Below, piece by piece: positions 22,929 to 33,756 of a stretch of DNA of 64,000 nt. Within the stretch, counting starts at the first letter, position 1; each line of letters opens with the position of its first letter. This DNA comes from Rhizophagus irregularis (Eukaryota > Glomeromycota > Glomeromycetes > Glomerales > Glomeraceae): the NCBI RefSeq assembly GCF_026210795.1, contig NC_089432.1, positions 3,162,001 to 3,226,000 on the forward strand, written 5' to 3'. Made by a program: the position numbers and the translations under genes. The notes beneath the pieces were generated by a model. That model was not told where the DNA came from. It did not search any database and saw only the letters and a list, made by a program, of their open reading frames with translations.

Positions 22929-23200
22929 TATCTCGTGACCCAGTTATCCAATTTCGGTGAACAATTTTTTGTTGTGTAGCTCTATACACCCTTTACAAAA
23001 TAAAAAAAAAAGATCACCAAAATTGGACCAATAGATCGTGTGATAAATTACAAAACTGATTTATTCGGAGAATATCGTGAGGAATCTAGCCACGTTCCGA
23101 AAAAAATCGTTTCATAATTATCGTACGATCTATGGTCCAATTTGAAGAACTACACAACATAAAAATGTTCATCGAAATTGGATTACTGGATCACGAGAAA
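22929..23200. repeat. Fold-back inverted repeat, about 50-bp arms
   Basis: The left arm 22929-22979 (TATCTCGTGACCCAGTTATC, TTTTGTTGTGTAG) pairs imperfectly with the right arm 23150-23200 (CTACACAACATAAAAATG, GGATTACTGGATCACGAGA). A second internal pair (AAATTGGACCAATAGATCG and CGATCTATGGTCCAATTTG) lies inside, so the whole 270 bp can form a long hairpin. Confidence 0.65.
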
Positions 23201-23459
23201 ATCGCAAAAAAGATTTTATTCATTTTCCCCGAATTTGAATAGTGACTTTCACTACTATCACGAATTAATATTGTAAAAAAAGAGTTTATATATAATACAA
23301 CCATCAATTTCATGATTCTTAGCCGAATCAGTAATTAATTTGTTATCGTTATGTTTAAGAAAAATTGTCTATATAGATTTCATTTGAAATTTTCAAAATA
23401 TTGCTAATAAAAAAAAATAAAAAAGGTTATTTGACTTTTGAGACGCTAAATTAATCTTA

Positions 23460-24104
23460 CTAGGACTCGAAATATACAGTACATAAAAGAGTTTGCGTAT
23501 AACCAGAAAAAAAAAATCAAAATCTTTTCTTTCGTTATACTGAAGATAATTTTTTTGCACATCTGAAATGTGTGTCAGGTTGACGGCGCAGTGTGGCGCA
23601 GCGATTTTTCCAAAAAAAATTAAATTGCAATTTTTTTTATTTAAAATAAAACCTTTAAATTACTGCACTAGATGTATTTTCGTCCGCTCTGCAAATTTAC
23701 TTAGAGTATATACGGGCGGTTTAGAAGGCCATTTTCGAGTTATTTAACAAAAACCGTTTTTTTGACAAATCCAATTTTGGAAATGATCGGCAAAGTCGAT
23801 AAAATCAATTGTTATATACTAAAGTCAAAATCTACGTCCAAAACCTCCTTCCGTTTATAAGTGAATTTTGTAAAACAGATGAAAATACATCTAATGTGTA
23901 AATTTGAAAGCATTACATTAAAAAGAAAATCTTCAACTTAGATTTTTTTGAATTACTGCGCCACACTGCGCCGTCAACCTGACACATTTCAGACGTGCAA
24001 TTTTTTTGGATACTGACCGAAATTCCAGAACTGAAAAAATGCATGCAGGTAATAGTGAAAATTTTTTGGTTGCCTCCGGCCTTTTTATATATTTCGGGGA
24101 CCTG
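23460..24104. mobile_element. 645-bp element with GAAATATA-type ends and TCTTA target duplication
   Basis: The left end CTAGGACTCGAAATATA is inverted at the right end as TATATTTCGGGGACCTG. TCTTA flanks both sides (23455-23459 and 24105-24109). The gene B upstream region reads AGTCTTAACAA at the matching place with no element, an empty site. Internally, 23555-23601 and 23956-24000 are inverted copies of a GC-rich segment (TGACGGCGCAGTGTGGCGCAG) with 30 bp perfectly paired. No protein is encoded. Confidence 0.75.
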
Positions 24105-24389
24105 TCTTATTATTGGATTAGTAAATAAAGTTTTCCACCAAAATAATTTTGAATTCTAACAACTGCCAAAAGTGTGATGTGTTGATCAATTTCTTTAAAT
24201 ATATTATTAAAATTTTCGTAGGCTTGTAATTGTAATTACTTTTAATAAAAAGGAAATCTCACTTTAAAATAATAAATTCGATATATGGAAGTCAAAATTT
24301 CATAGTATCATATGATATTCCCTACAAAAAAAAATTTCCAGACGTTATGCTACATTAAATTATTTACTATCAGTCTGACGTAATCCTGC

Positions 24390-24448
24390 TGCATGAGCAT
24401 GACAAATTTTTTTTTTTGGAAATATGGAACGCCAATTTTTATAAACAA
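24390..24448 (+). promoter_or_regulatory. Core promoter of gene C (TATA box 24441-24448)
   Basis: CATGAGCATGACAAATT, GGAAATATGGAACGCC and TATAAACA are in family order, 72 nt upstream of the ATG. The TATA box differs by one base from that of A. Confidence 0.6.
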
Positions 24449-24512
24449 TACAAAATCCTTCTTTTTCTCTTTTTTTAACGTAAAATTAACTTCTGTAGTA
24501 AAAAATTGAAAA

Positions 24513-26636
24513 ATGTCAAACAACTCTGAACATGAAGTCATTAATAATTCAAATGAGTGGATTGAAAAGTCTATTGTAAAGAAAAGAATTAAATATTATG
24601 ATCATAAACACTTTAATAATATTCAAGAAATTGGATTCGGAAATTTTGGAAATGTTTATCGTACAAATTTGAATAGTTCTCATAGCTTTTTAGCATTAAA
24701 ATCTTTTATAAATTTCGACATCACTGCTAAAGATATTGTTAATGAAGTAGATATATTATTAATATAAACATTTTTTGTTTTTATGATACGCTATTGCACA
24801 TTAAGCTAAAAATAAATAAAATTATAAATTAGGAACGTAAACTATATCGTGAAGTGGATTTTCATGAAAATATTATTCACTTTTATGGCATTACAACAGG
24901 TATCATAAATATTTTAAAAATTTATTTAACAACTGAAAAATGAAAAAATCTAAAATATTTTTTATTTTTCAAAAGAAATCCAATGTGATAATTCAAAAAA
25001 ATATTTTCTAATGATGGGATATGCCGACAGTGGTACCCTTCGAAATTATTTAAGTGAACGCTTTGAAAATCTCACTTGGAATGATAAATTAAATCTAGCA
25101 TTTCAATTAGCTGACGCTATATCTTATTTGCATGATAAAGAAATCATGCATCATGATTTGGTAGGTTATTTACAGTACTTATTTACATTTCAATATAAGA
25201 CTATACCAAATACAATTATTAATTTTATTTATTATATTCGATAATAGCATTCAAATAATATTTTAGTTCATAGGAATATAATTAAATTGGCCGATTTTGG
25301 GTTGTCAAAAAGGAATGAAATGGTCGCCTATGTTGATCCACAAATTTTTATTATAAATAGTAATAAAAAGTGCGATATTTACAGTACTGGCATACTCTTA
25401 TGGGAAATTTCTAGTGGTCAACCACCCTTTTGTAAGGAACTACATGATGTCAATCCTAGCACACCTGAAGATTATGTGAAAATATATATTGGCAAGTACA
25501 ATTATGTTTAAAATATAATTTATAATATATTATTGATTAATTTTAAGCTTATTTTATATTTAGATTGCTGGAACAATGACCCAGATGATCGTCCAACTAT
25601 CAATCAAGTTGCTGCAACATTAAATGCAATTATTCTAAAAGAAAACATCCAAGTATCAAGTAGACAACAGAATATCATTAAATTTCATGAAAATATTATT
25701 AATAATTCATTACATGAGGAAATGTTTCAAATTATTCAAAATTTTAGTAAAGTAAATATAAAAGAAATCAAACCTTCAATTTCATCAAATCTAATCATAA
25801 ATGACTTTGAAATAATTATTACTGAAATAATTTTCCTTCTTGAAAATATAGAAGTAGTAAGAAAAAAGCATGAAGTTATTAATTATCTCAATGATCAATA
25901 TTTAACTTCACAAGAAATTTATAATTGGTTATTAAATAATCAGGATAATTCAAATTCTATTTTTTTACTTGGAGTGTTTAATCATTTTGGAATTGAAATT
26001 AATGTCGATAAACAAAATGCATTTGAATTTTATCAAAAAGCAGCAAATACAGGACATGCATCAGGAATAACTAGTTTAGGATATTGTTATCATTATGGAT
26101 TTGGAACTAGTATTGATTATCAAAAAGCACTTGAACTATATCAAAAGACTACAAGTTTAGGAAATTCATGGGGAATATATAATTTGGGAGTTTGTTATAA
26201 TAATGGAATTGGAACTATTACTGATAATCAAAAGGCATTTAAACTATTTCAAGAATCTGCAAATTTAGGAAATGTACTTGGAATATCTTATTTAGGATAT
26301 TGCTATGATTATGGGATTGGAACCAGTATCGATGAACAAAAAGCATTTGAGTTATATCAAAAAGCAGCAAATTCAGGAAATATATTTGGTACATCTAGAT
26401 TAGGATATTATTATGAAAATGGAATTGAAACAAGTATTAATGAACAAAAGGCATTTGAACTACATCAAAAGGCTGCAAATTTAGGAAATTGTTTTTCTCA
26501 AAATAATCTTGCTTATATGTATGAAATTGGAAAAGGAGTTGAAAAAGATATAACTCTAGCAATTTATTGGTATAATGAATGTGCTGAACAAGGAAATTTA
26601 GATGCTCAAATTAAATTAATTGATTTAATAAATTAA
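24513..26636 (+). CDS. Kinase gene C: TKL-type kinase with shortened C-lobe and Sel1-like repeats
   Basis: Exons 24513-24746, 24833-24899, 24976-25160, 25248-25491 and 25564-26636 give 600 residues. Intron 4 must use a GC donor (TTG/GCAAGT at 25492): the nearby GT at 25496 would shift frame into an immediate stop. Key residues: Gly loop GFGNFG, ALKSF Lys, catalytic HHDLHSNN with Asp and Asn, DFG. Compared with A, exon 4 is 93 nt shorter through three in-frame gaps: 11 residues from the activation segment (DFGLSKR is followed directly by NEMVAYVDP), 6 before alpha-F, and 14 replacing the alpha-G region. About six SLR units follow. Binding of ATP is plausible; catalysis is doubtful given the missing alpha-G and short activation loop. 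Confidence 0.9.
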
Positions 26637-26795
26637 AAGAATTGAATATACAATAAATTATTTATATACTATTGTCTTTATAATAAAAAAGATTATTGAT
26701 TATATTACCGCTAAAGCAGTGAAGTAACAATAAAATAAGTATTTATAAAAATCTTAAATTTTTTAAATGAAATATAAATATATGACACTAACATT
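26637..26795. other. Downstream flank of gene C up to the 4.5-kb insertion
   Basis: It matches the flank of A up to ATGACACTAACATT, where the insertion begins. The flank continues at 31306. Confidence 0.7.
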
Positions 26796-27199
26796 CCCAA
26801 TAAAAAGTTTTCGCATCAATTTGTACCAAATTTATATCCATAAGTTATGCACTATATCGTGAGCCCATTTGGCACAAAATTTGTACTGTATTTATTTTAA
26901 GCTTATTCAAGTTGTAGTCCAGCTTTAATCTATTTTTGTATATAGATTTATACCATTTTTATATCTAAATTTGTGCCAAATAAATCTGTATATGAGCCAC
27001 TTTTTTATATGTAGTTATATTAAATATATTCCAATTATGAGCTATTTTGAATATAAATTTGTACATGTACGTATTAACAAATTTTATATTTGTGTCACGC
27101 AGTTTTAATCTATTTGTATTACATATGTTTAATATATTTTAAAGTAGAAAACAAATAATTAAACTTTTATAAAAATAAGAAGTTATTGACATGATAATA

Positions 27200-27835
27200 A
27201 CCTAAGTACCAGAATATTAGGTTTCTTCAGAGTTCGAAGCTGTATTCTTCCTATAAAACGCCCCAAAAAAGAAAGGAACAAAATTTTAGTTAATAAATAT
27301 TTCATTAATATAAAGACTTAAAGAAAAAACCCACATGCAAAATTCCAAACGTCTAAAAATCAGAAGAGCCGGTCTTCTAAAAAAAAGAAAAAAAATAACG
27401 AAATATAAGTAAAATTTCGTTAAAAAATGATAATAAAAAGTCCATTAAAAACCCACAGAAAACAAATCCCCAGATCAAAAATTGCTGAATTCTGAGTTCC
27501 ATGCTCTGTCCCATCTAAAAAAATGAATGAATGAAATGTTAGAAACTGAAACATTTTATTAAAAGAGATATATTAAAAAAAACTCCTCTTCTTACCAAAA
27601 TCTAACATGTCCGAAGGCTAAAACAAAGAAAAAATCTAAAAAAAAGAAAAATTAACACATGAACAAAAAAATACAACAAAATAATAAAAAAAAGTGCTAC
27701 CTCCACTTTTATGAAATAAAAATGAAACCTAAAAAAAAAATGATGTTAACAATTTTAACAGTAAAGAAATAGAAAAAAAAAGAAAAATAAACACCCACCT
27801 GGCCGTCTCCAGTTTGGAAAGCTTGTGTTTTCCAT
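27200..27835 (-). other. Intron-like modules: repeated polypyrimidine-AG sites, possible micro-exon transcript
   Basis: On the minus strand at least five tracts of 7-10 T end in AG (near 27731, 27640, 27619, 27517, 27380). Several short segments between them end at good donors (GTGGGT at 27798, GTAGCA at 27700, GTAAGA at 27595). An ATG at 27835 opens MENTSFPNWRRP, but joining the obvious micro-exons runs into stops within about 16-20 codons, so a coding role is not supported. It could be a spliced non-coding RNA or decayed exons. Confidence 0.3.
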
Positions 27836-28463
27836 ATTCTTGGTAAGCTTTTATTTTTTTTCTTCTTGGGAAATAGTTTTCTTGGAATTTTGATGTTTCT
27901 AGTTAATGAAAAGGGAAGAATGAAAGAGAGGAAGAAAGAGAGGAGGGAGGAAAAACGAAAGAGAAAGTTTTATTAAAAAAAAGTTAAAAAAAAAGTTAAA
28001 AAAAAAAAGTTTTTTTATTTATTTATTTTATGTGAAGACGGATAGGCTATTAACAGGACATATACCTAACGGTGCTACCTTACATCTAGCTATCATCCAC
28101 CCTAGGGCGGACCCGAACTTCTTTGAATCCATCGAACCAGATTGATCCCCTCCGCTACCGAATAGGGACCAATGTCCAAGAAAAAGTATGAACTATATAA
28201 AGAACCCTAACGAAATAATAAGAAGTTGTGGCGATCTAAACATTATAAATAGCTAAATTCAATTAATTGACGAGCATTAATCCGTATTTTTCTTTCAACC
28301 ACAAGGGTTGCCACCTGTAAATACTGTAAGAGGTGGAATGGTTTACACTATTTTAGGTTGTGAAAAATCTAACGTAAAAAAAAAGAACCAAAATGCTAAA
28401 AAGCATGTACAAAAAGAAACTAATATATGTATAAGTGGTTATATTAAAATGACTAACAAATTC

Positions 28464-30509
28464 TTAAGTAGTACGAGTAGAGGAACTGTTTTCTAAATCC
28501 ATCGAGGCGGATAATATACAAACCTTTTTATCTATATGATAGCTATAATGAGTATCTAAATTGCCATTATCTCTGGCACTTCGTTTAAGCGGTCGATCGT
28601 CCATGATAGCACAAGGCTGATATGCCAGACTATAATCACTCTTATAGTATTCCATGTAAAAAATATCATCCTCATTGATGACCCTAGAATGTAAGTCTGC
28701 TAAGATTTCAGTATCTTCCTGTTTTTTCCGTTCAAATTCTTTCAATTTTTGTGAGTGACGCTTTTCGCGTTTTTTGCGTTCGCTGTTTTTAATCGGTCCA
28801 GTTACAATTGGTAATTCAGGAGGTACTGACGATGAAATTTCTAATAATTTCATTTCATATTCATGTTTGTTGTTTGTGACTTGCATTATAAGATCGCAAA
28901 GATCTCTCCGATATTCACCTTGATCGGGGGTAGTTTCCCATTGTATTCCAGCATCGATTTTTCCTTGTTCATATTTTGTCGATGATATGTAATCATCATA
29001 AATTTCTTTCATGAGGGCTAGCCAGCCATCACTGCCAACTGCAAGTGGTTGTAGTTGTTTTGTCTGAATTTTTAAACGAGAAGGTTGATTCAATCGACCA
29101 CCTTCGTAAATGGGAAATGGAGGGATCAAAGGAATATAATGTTCAGGTACATTCTCCCAATTGTTTGTGTTGACTGGGGATTTAGAATTCTTAGATGATG
29201 TAGACGCAACAGAGCTATCGATGCAAATCGGTTCCACTATAGCAGGTACAGATACAGTCCTTGGTTTATGAAAAGGGATCGGAAAGGTATAATAACCTTT
29301 TGATGGTACGACAAATCTTTTCTTGTATCGAAGGTGTTTAATGGGAGTGATAAAACTTTGATTTTCGTGGAATAATAGTTTGTGATGTCGTGCAACTTGG
29401 AGTTTATCTTCCGTTAGCGCATTGTCATCCAACTTGGCGTTGTGAAAAGTGTGTCTAACCAGAGCATTAAAACGTGCTTCTTGATTTTTCTTTACCTTTG
29501 GAGAAGAACTGGGAGTAAATTGAAGATTCCCATAAGTTTTGCCATAAATAAAATCAAATCCTTTTGTAGCGACGACGTTAGTGTTATATGCGTGGTATGA
29601 TGTGGTGAAAGAGATTCCCAATCGGTTCGAAAAATTCTGATGAAATTTCTTTTTAGTCCATCTGTTGTAGAGGCGAGATGCGTGAAAATCTTTGAATGTT
29701 TTACAACGACTAAAGTCAGGAATTTTGTTGTCCTTCGAGATACAGTATAGAACTAGATTCTTATGGTGTATGATGCAGGCATGACGGTGATGTGACATTG
29801 TAAAGGGGACCGGAATGGAGCAAGTCGCAGTAGTATTGGGAAGTAAACCTACTGTATGAGTATGATTACATGGGAGGTAAATTCCAAAATAAAATCTATA
29901 TTTTTTATACGAAAAATTAAAAAAAGTTTTAGTCATGTGATTGCTTTTGTCTTTTTTTTGGGCACGTGATCTTATAAAATCCAAACGCTCCAATAGTTTT
30001 TTACGAATATATGTAAAAAATTTTTCTTGCAATCTTCGAGGAATAACTTTTTGTGTTGAAAAAAAGTGCGTGAGCTGTTTCGATATTTGAAATTTGAAAT
30101 TAGGGAGTCAGCTTGTGGAATCGTGATTAATCGGGTTAGAGGACATATGATAATCATTTGTGTAAATCTTCAATTGAAGTTGATTGGTGTCTGGTAAATG
30201 ATCAACCAGCTCAAAAAAGAAACTTTTTGAGCGCCTAAAATTGTAAATCTTGTTATAACCGGCTCTATGGTGTGGAGTCACGTGGAACTTTTTGTATTTT
30301 GTAGAAAAAATATAAGTTTTGTTAGGCGAAGAAAAAGGCCTAATATCATCAAAGTCGTTATGAAATGAAGGTGTATCCGATAAAGTGTCATCAATAGGAG
30401 GTACTGTTTGTAAAGTATCATGGTTGAAAATGAAGTCATCAGGACCAGCAGGTGTATAGTTGTATCCGGGTGCAAGAGCAAAATCATCAGCTCTTGGAAA
30501 ATAAGACAT
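28464..30509 (-). CDS. Orphan gene inside the 4.5-kb element; 682 codons with one in-frame TGA
   Basis: The frame opens at ATG 30509 (MSYFPRADDF), is interrupted once by TGA at 30108-30110 (codon 134), then stays open in the same frame to 28464. The second part could start internally, but continuity of frame argues for one protein. Composition is richer in G and C than the surroundings and in Pro, His and Lys. Features: an acidic, Pro/Asp-rich N-terminus (APGYNYTPAGPDDF), basic helical patches (FTYIRKKLLERLDFIRSR), a Ser/Pro linker, and a very charged helix near residues 585-610 (SERKKREKRHSQKLKEFE). No signal peptide or membrane segment. I do not recognise a transposase, nuclease or polymerase motif. 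The TGA may be a nonsense mutation, an error or part of a frame-neutral intron. Confidence 0.55.
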
Positions 30510-30691
30510 AACCAACCCTTAAATATGGGTATAATGAGAACAATAAAACCTCGTCTTATGCCCGAGGCGCCCTTTGGGGCCTCTTCCCTTTAGTTGTTTC
30601 AAATAGAAACTAAAAAAAATAAACTTGCGCAAAATTACTGCGGGAAATTACCGAAATGAAGAAAAAGGGGAAAGAGTTTTTTTTTTTTTTA

Positions 30692-30694
<3 letters not shown>

Positions 30695-30724
<30 letters not shown>
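30695..30724. repeat. Homopolymer A tract (30 bp) preceded by a T tract
   Basis: T14 at about 30677-30690 and A30 at 30695-30724 are separated by ATCT. It lies upstream of the orphan gene inside the 4.5-kb element; run length is prone to sequencing error. Confidence 0.9.
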
Positions 30725-30728
<4 letters not shown>

Positions 30729-31305
30729 AAAAAAGAGATCGGAGATCAGTATTAATAATAATATTTCACGTGATACACATACACGTGATATGCAATTTCA
30801 AAAATGTTTAATGTGTTTGATCGTTACGTAGGATTTTTAGTAGTAGTAAATTTTTACTATATTATTGATAAGGTCGATAATCCAGATAAGAGCACTTATA
30901 TATTTCAGAAAAAGAATAAATGTTAAATGTTACATGAAGAAATACTGCCAAATTAGTACGAATTTAGTATATAATTAAAAAAAACCATAACTAGTACAAA
31001 TTTAGTATATGGTTCAAAAAAAATTCAAAATGTGTAATTAATACGAATATAGATATAAAACTAGTATAAAACTAAGCAACTAGTACAAATTTAGCATATT
31101 ACGAGTATAAAATTGAGTGATTAACACAAATTTAGTACATATATAATTAGTACAAAACCAAGCAAATAGTACAAGTTTAGTACATTATTAAAAAATAATT
31201 TTTTTAAATTTTATTAAGTGGCTCAAATTTAGTATATAAAATTAACAATATACATAAATTCCAAATGAATACAATATAAATTATAAACGATGACTATTTA
31301 CTGGG

Positions 31306-31735
31306 ATTGTAACAAGTAACATTAACCAATTTAACACAACCAAACATATGGAAGTGCATTTTTATGCAGAATGTAAGTTTCTTTACTAAAGTTAGTTTGG
31401 TCTTTTCTGTTTTAAGTTTTTAAATTATTGTGAACTAACTACTAGCACACTTCTTTACAGTCGTCATTACCAGCCATATTACAGGACTATCACTTCTTAT
31501 TTCACGTGAAAAGTGATAATATGCTAAGGAATTTTATTATTTGCTGCTTGTTTTGAAAAAATAATTAATTTTTTGAATTGATAAATATAGTTTTAATTTG
31601 ACTTTATTTGACGGTTATTTACAGTATAAAAAATAAATCTGCTCTATAAATAATAATTTCATTAATTAAATCGCAAAAAAAAATTATATATTATTTGGTA
31701 TGCATTTATTGATTTTTTATTTATTAAATATAATA
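31306..31735. other. Resumed downstream flank of gene C
   Basis: ATTGTAACAAGTAACATTAA, TTTATGCAGAATGTAAG and CTTTACAGTCGTCATTACC continue the duplicated flank exactly where the insertion interrupts it. They match E (40085-40230). Confidence 0.7.
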
Positions 31736-32394
31736 GGACGTCGAACCAAAAAACGCAACAAATTGAAAAAACCTTTACCACCTTTACCACCTAATCTACT
31801 AGGCGATCCTCACATATATTATTGCCCTGAAAAAATCTGATCCGTGTTTTATCTTTCCATGTTTTTCCGTGAATGTATCATTTTCATGGAATTTATAGCC
31901 TTAAATCATGGAAATTTTCATCTCACTAACACGGATATCCGTGAATGTATCATTTTCACGGAATTTTTATGGAAGACATGGAGAAATAATGGAAATATTC
32001 GGAAAAAAATTTTTTATAGGGTTGTAATACCTACAATATTGACCTTTTTGACAACAAAGTTAGACGACGTTTTAACGTCAGTTCACGCCTACAGTACAAT
32101 TACGGCTATAATAAAGCCGTTGAACGCTACAAACAATTTCAGCAATGACGCTCAAGCCTTAGCTACATCGAAGACATCAGTCATAAAGCAAACAACTCAG
32201 GATTTTTCCAAATATCAAATCAAGATCAAAATATTATTAATAACCCTTCAATTCTTTCAGACGTACAGTATAACACCCTTTCGTGATGGGGACGAATTTT
32301 CCATCGCGTCAAAACATCCTCAAGCTTTGACATCATCAAATACAAAAGTTACACCTCCCAGCTACACCGGCACATGATTAAATAGAACATCCCA
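31736..32394 (+). pseudogene. Unrecognised coding relic interrupted by the 197-bp element
   Basis: After an acceptor-like AATATAATAG, the frame reads GRRTKKRNKLKKPLPPLPPN then LLGDPHIYY and hits the element at 31825. If the element and one TTG copy are removed, the same frame continues with CNTYNIDLFDNKVRRRFNV, then LQYNYGYNKAVERYKQFQQ, a TGA, and SLSYIEDISHKANNSGFF and further. So a real coding frame was interrupted by the insertion and later gained stops. The third-frame open stretch ending at 32377 is a shadow. Family unknown. Confidence 0.5.
31825..32021. mobile_element. 197-bp CCC...GGG element with TTG target duplication
   Basis: The left end CCCTGAAAAAAT and right end ATTTTTTATAGGG are inverted. 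TTG flanks it at 31822-31824 and 32022-32024. Internally it repeats CCGTGAATGTATCATTTTCA and its complement-like ACGGAATTTTTAT. Related copies interrupt gene B exon 1. Too short to encode a protein; non-autonomous. Confidence 0.75.
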
Positions 32395-33710
32395 AAATAT
32401 AAAAACAATTATGGACCTATAACAACTACATCATTCTATACTTGACAGTATTTACGTATAGTAACTAGTTAAAAGAAAAATACGGATGAATTGGCTTGAA
32501 TTCTTTTTTTGTTTTTTCTTGTTCGCCTGGGTTTCATTGTTTACTATTGTTGTTCTTTATTGGTCATGGTAGAGAACAGGAGGTTTCTCATTACAAGTGA
32601 GAATCTAAGTAGTTTTTACTAGATGATAACCGTCCTGCTGTAGCACTATACTTTCTTTGATTGTATTATAGTTTTACTTAGACTGCTGCCTGCTTGACAT
32701 AAAATAGATAAATAAAACAAATTATTTTATATAAATAATTATTGTAATAAAGCGTAAAAGCACTAATTTTTAAATTTTCTGTTATAAAGGCAATAAATTA
32801 AGATCAATTTCAATAAGCAAATAAACAAACATTATTTTTGATGAAATACAGTAGTTTTAAATACGTGTAAAAAAAAAATACTAATTACTTCATAAAAATT
32901 AATGCCTAAAACAACTCAACACCCGCTAAATGATTCCAAGGACTTGTTTCGGTTAAAAATACACTGTAATTTAACATAAAAGATATAATATTGTTATGAA
33001 TATTAAAGTTGTTTAATAAAATTAATACTCAAGTGGTTCCATACCTGCTGAACAAACTTCACTTAAGCTTCTAACAAAAACATTGAAATCGTGCTATAAA
33101 ATTGAAAATAAATGTATTATGACAATTTAACAACAATATTAATAAAATTATTTGTATTCCATACTAGTTATATGACTTTCATTAAACTTGAAGTATTATA
33201 AAAAAAATGCGTTTATTATAAACAAAAATAGTATCATGCAGTTTAACAATAATATTCCATAGTTAAGTTTTTTAAGAAAATTTAATATTTTAATATGGAA
33301 AAAGAAAAAAAAGAAGAGTTCGTGGAGAAATAATTTTGTTTATTTTTTATTTTTATTTTTATTTTCAAAGCGAACTAAGCTACAGTACAAATTGCATAAA
33401 ACTATAAGCCCAAACCAAAACACAAAGGAGACGGTATCGCCTTTGGTTGTCCTGAAAGGAATCGACGTAAAAAAGGTTTTTGTAAAAAATTTACTGCGGA
33501 TTTCTAATAAAACGGACAGAAAGTGGAGGGAATTTTTTTAAGTAATTTTTGTTGTACCGATAAACAACAGTCACAAGATTCTGTGTAAAGCACGTGACTT
33601 GTATAAAGTGAGTTACGTTAAGATGAAAAAAATTTCACTTTACGTTACATAATGAATATTTACGTTACGCACTTATCAGATCTCTTTCTAATTTCTATAC
33701 AAGAATGACA
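32395..33710. other. Gene-free region upstream of gene D
   Basis: It is AT-rich. 33410-33520 is somewhat GC-richer (GGAGACGGTATCGCCTTTGG), and 33600-33670 has repeated GTTACGTTA motifs. Nothing coding is supported. Confidence 0.35.
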
Positions 33711-33756
33711 CAAATTCATTTTTTTGGAAATGCCGGAACGCCAATTTCTATAAATA
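33708..33756 (+). promoter_or_regulatory. Core promoter of gene D (TATA box 33749-33756)
   Basis: ACACAAATTCATTTTTTTGG, GAAATGCCGGAACGCC and TATAAATA are nearly identical to A. The spacing to the ATG is 92 nt because a short TACAAAATATAAATTG duplication lies between. Confidence 0.7.

Larger units (their letters stand above)
26796..31305 (-). mobile_element. 4.51-kb CCC...GGG element with ATT target duplication, carrying an orphan gene
   Basis: The left end CCCAATAAAAAGTTTTCG and the right end, read inverted, CCCAGTAAATAGTCATCG match at most positions. ATT flanks both sides (26793-26795 and 31306-31308), and genes A, B and E have the uninterrupted GACATTGTTACAA-type sequence. Subterminal zones (about 26800-27140 and 30925-31250) are packed with a short motif in opposite orientations (AATTTGTAC left, GTACAAATTT right). 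The minus strand carries a 682-codon gene (28464-30509) followed by a zone with repeated acceptor-like TTTTTTTAG sites (27200-27840). No known transposase motif is visible. A 3-bp duplication plus subterminal repeats is reminiscent of the CACTA/EnSpm (CMC) group, but the ends are CCC, not CAC. Confidence 0.8.

Noticed and set aside
28308-28496. Plus-strand 62-codon frame
   Set aside because: It overlaps the 3' end of the minus-strand orphan gene and lacks coding character.
31844-32377. 177-codon plus-strand frame
   Set aside because: It reads through the 197-bp element and then in the wrong frame of the host relic; the frame restored by removing the element is the better one.
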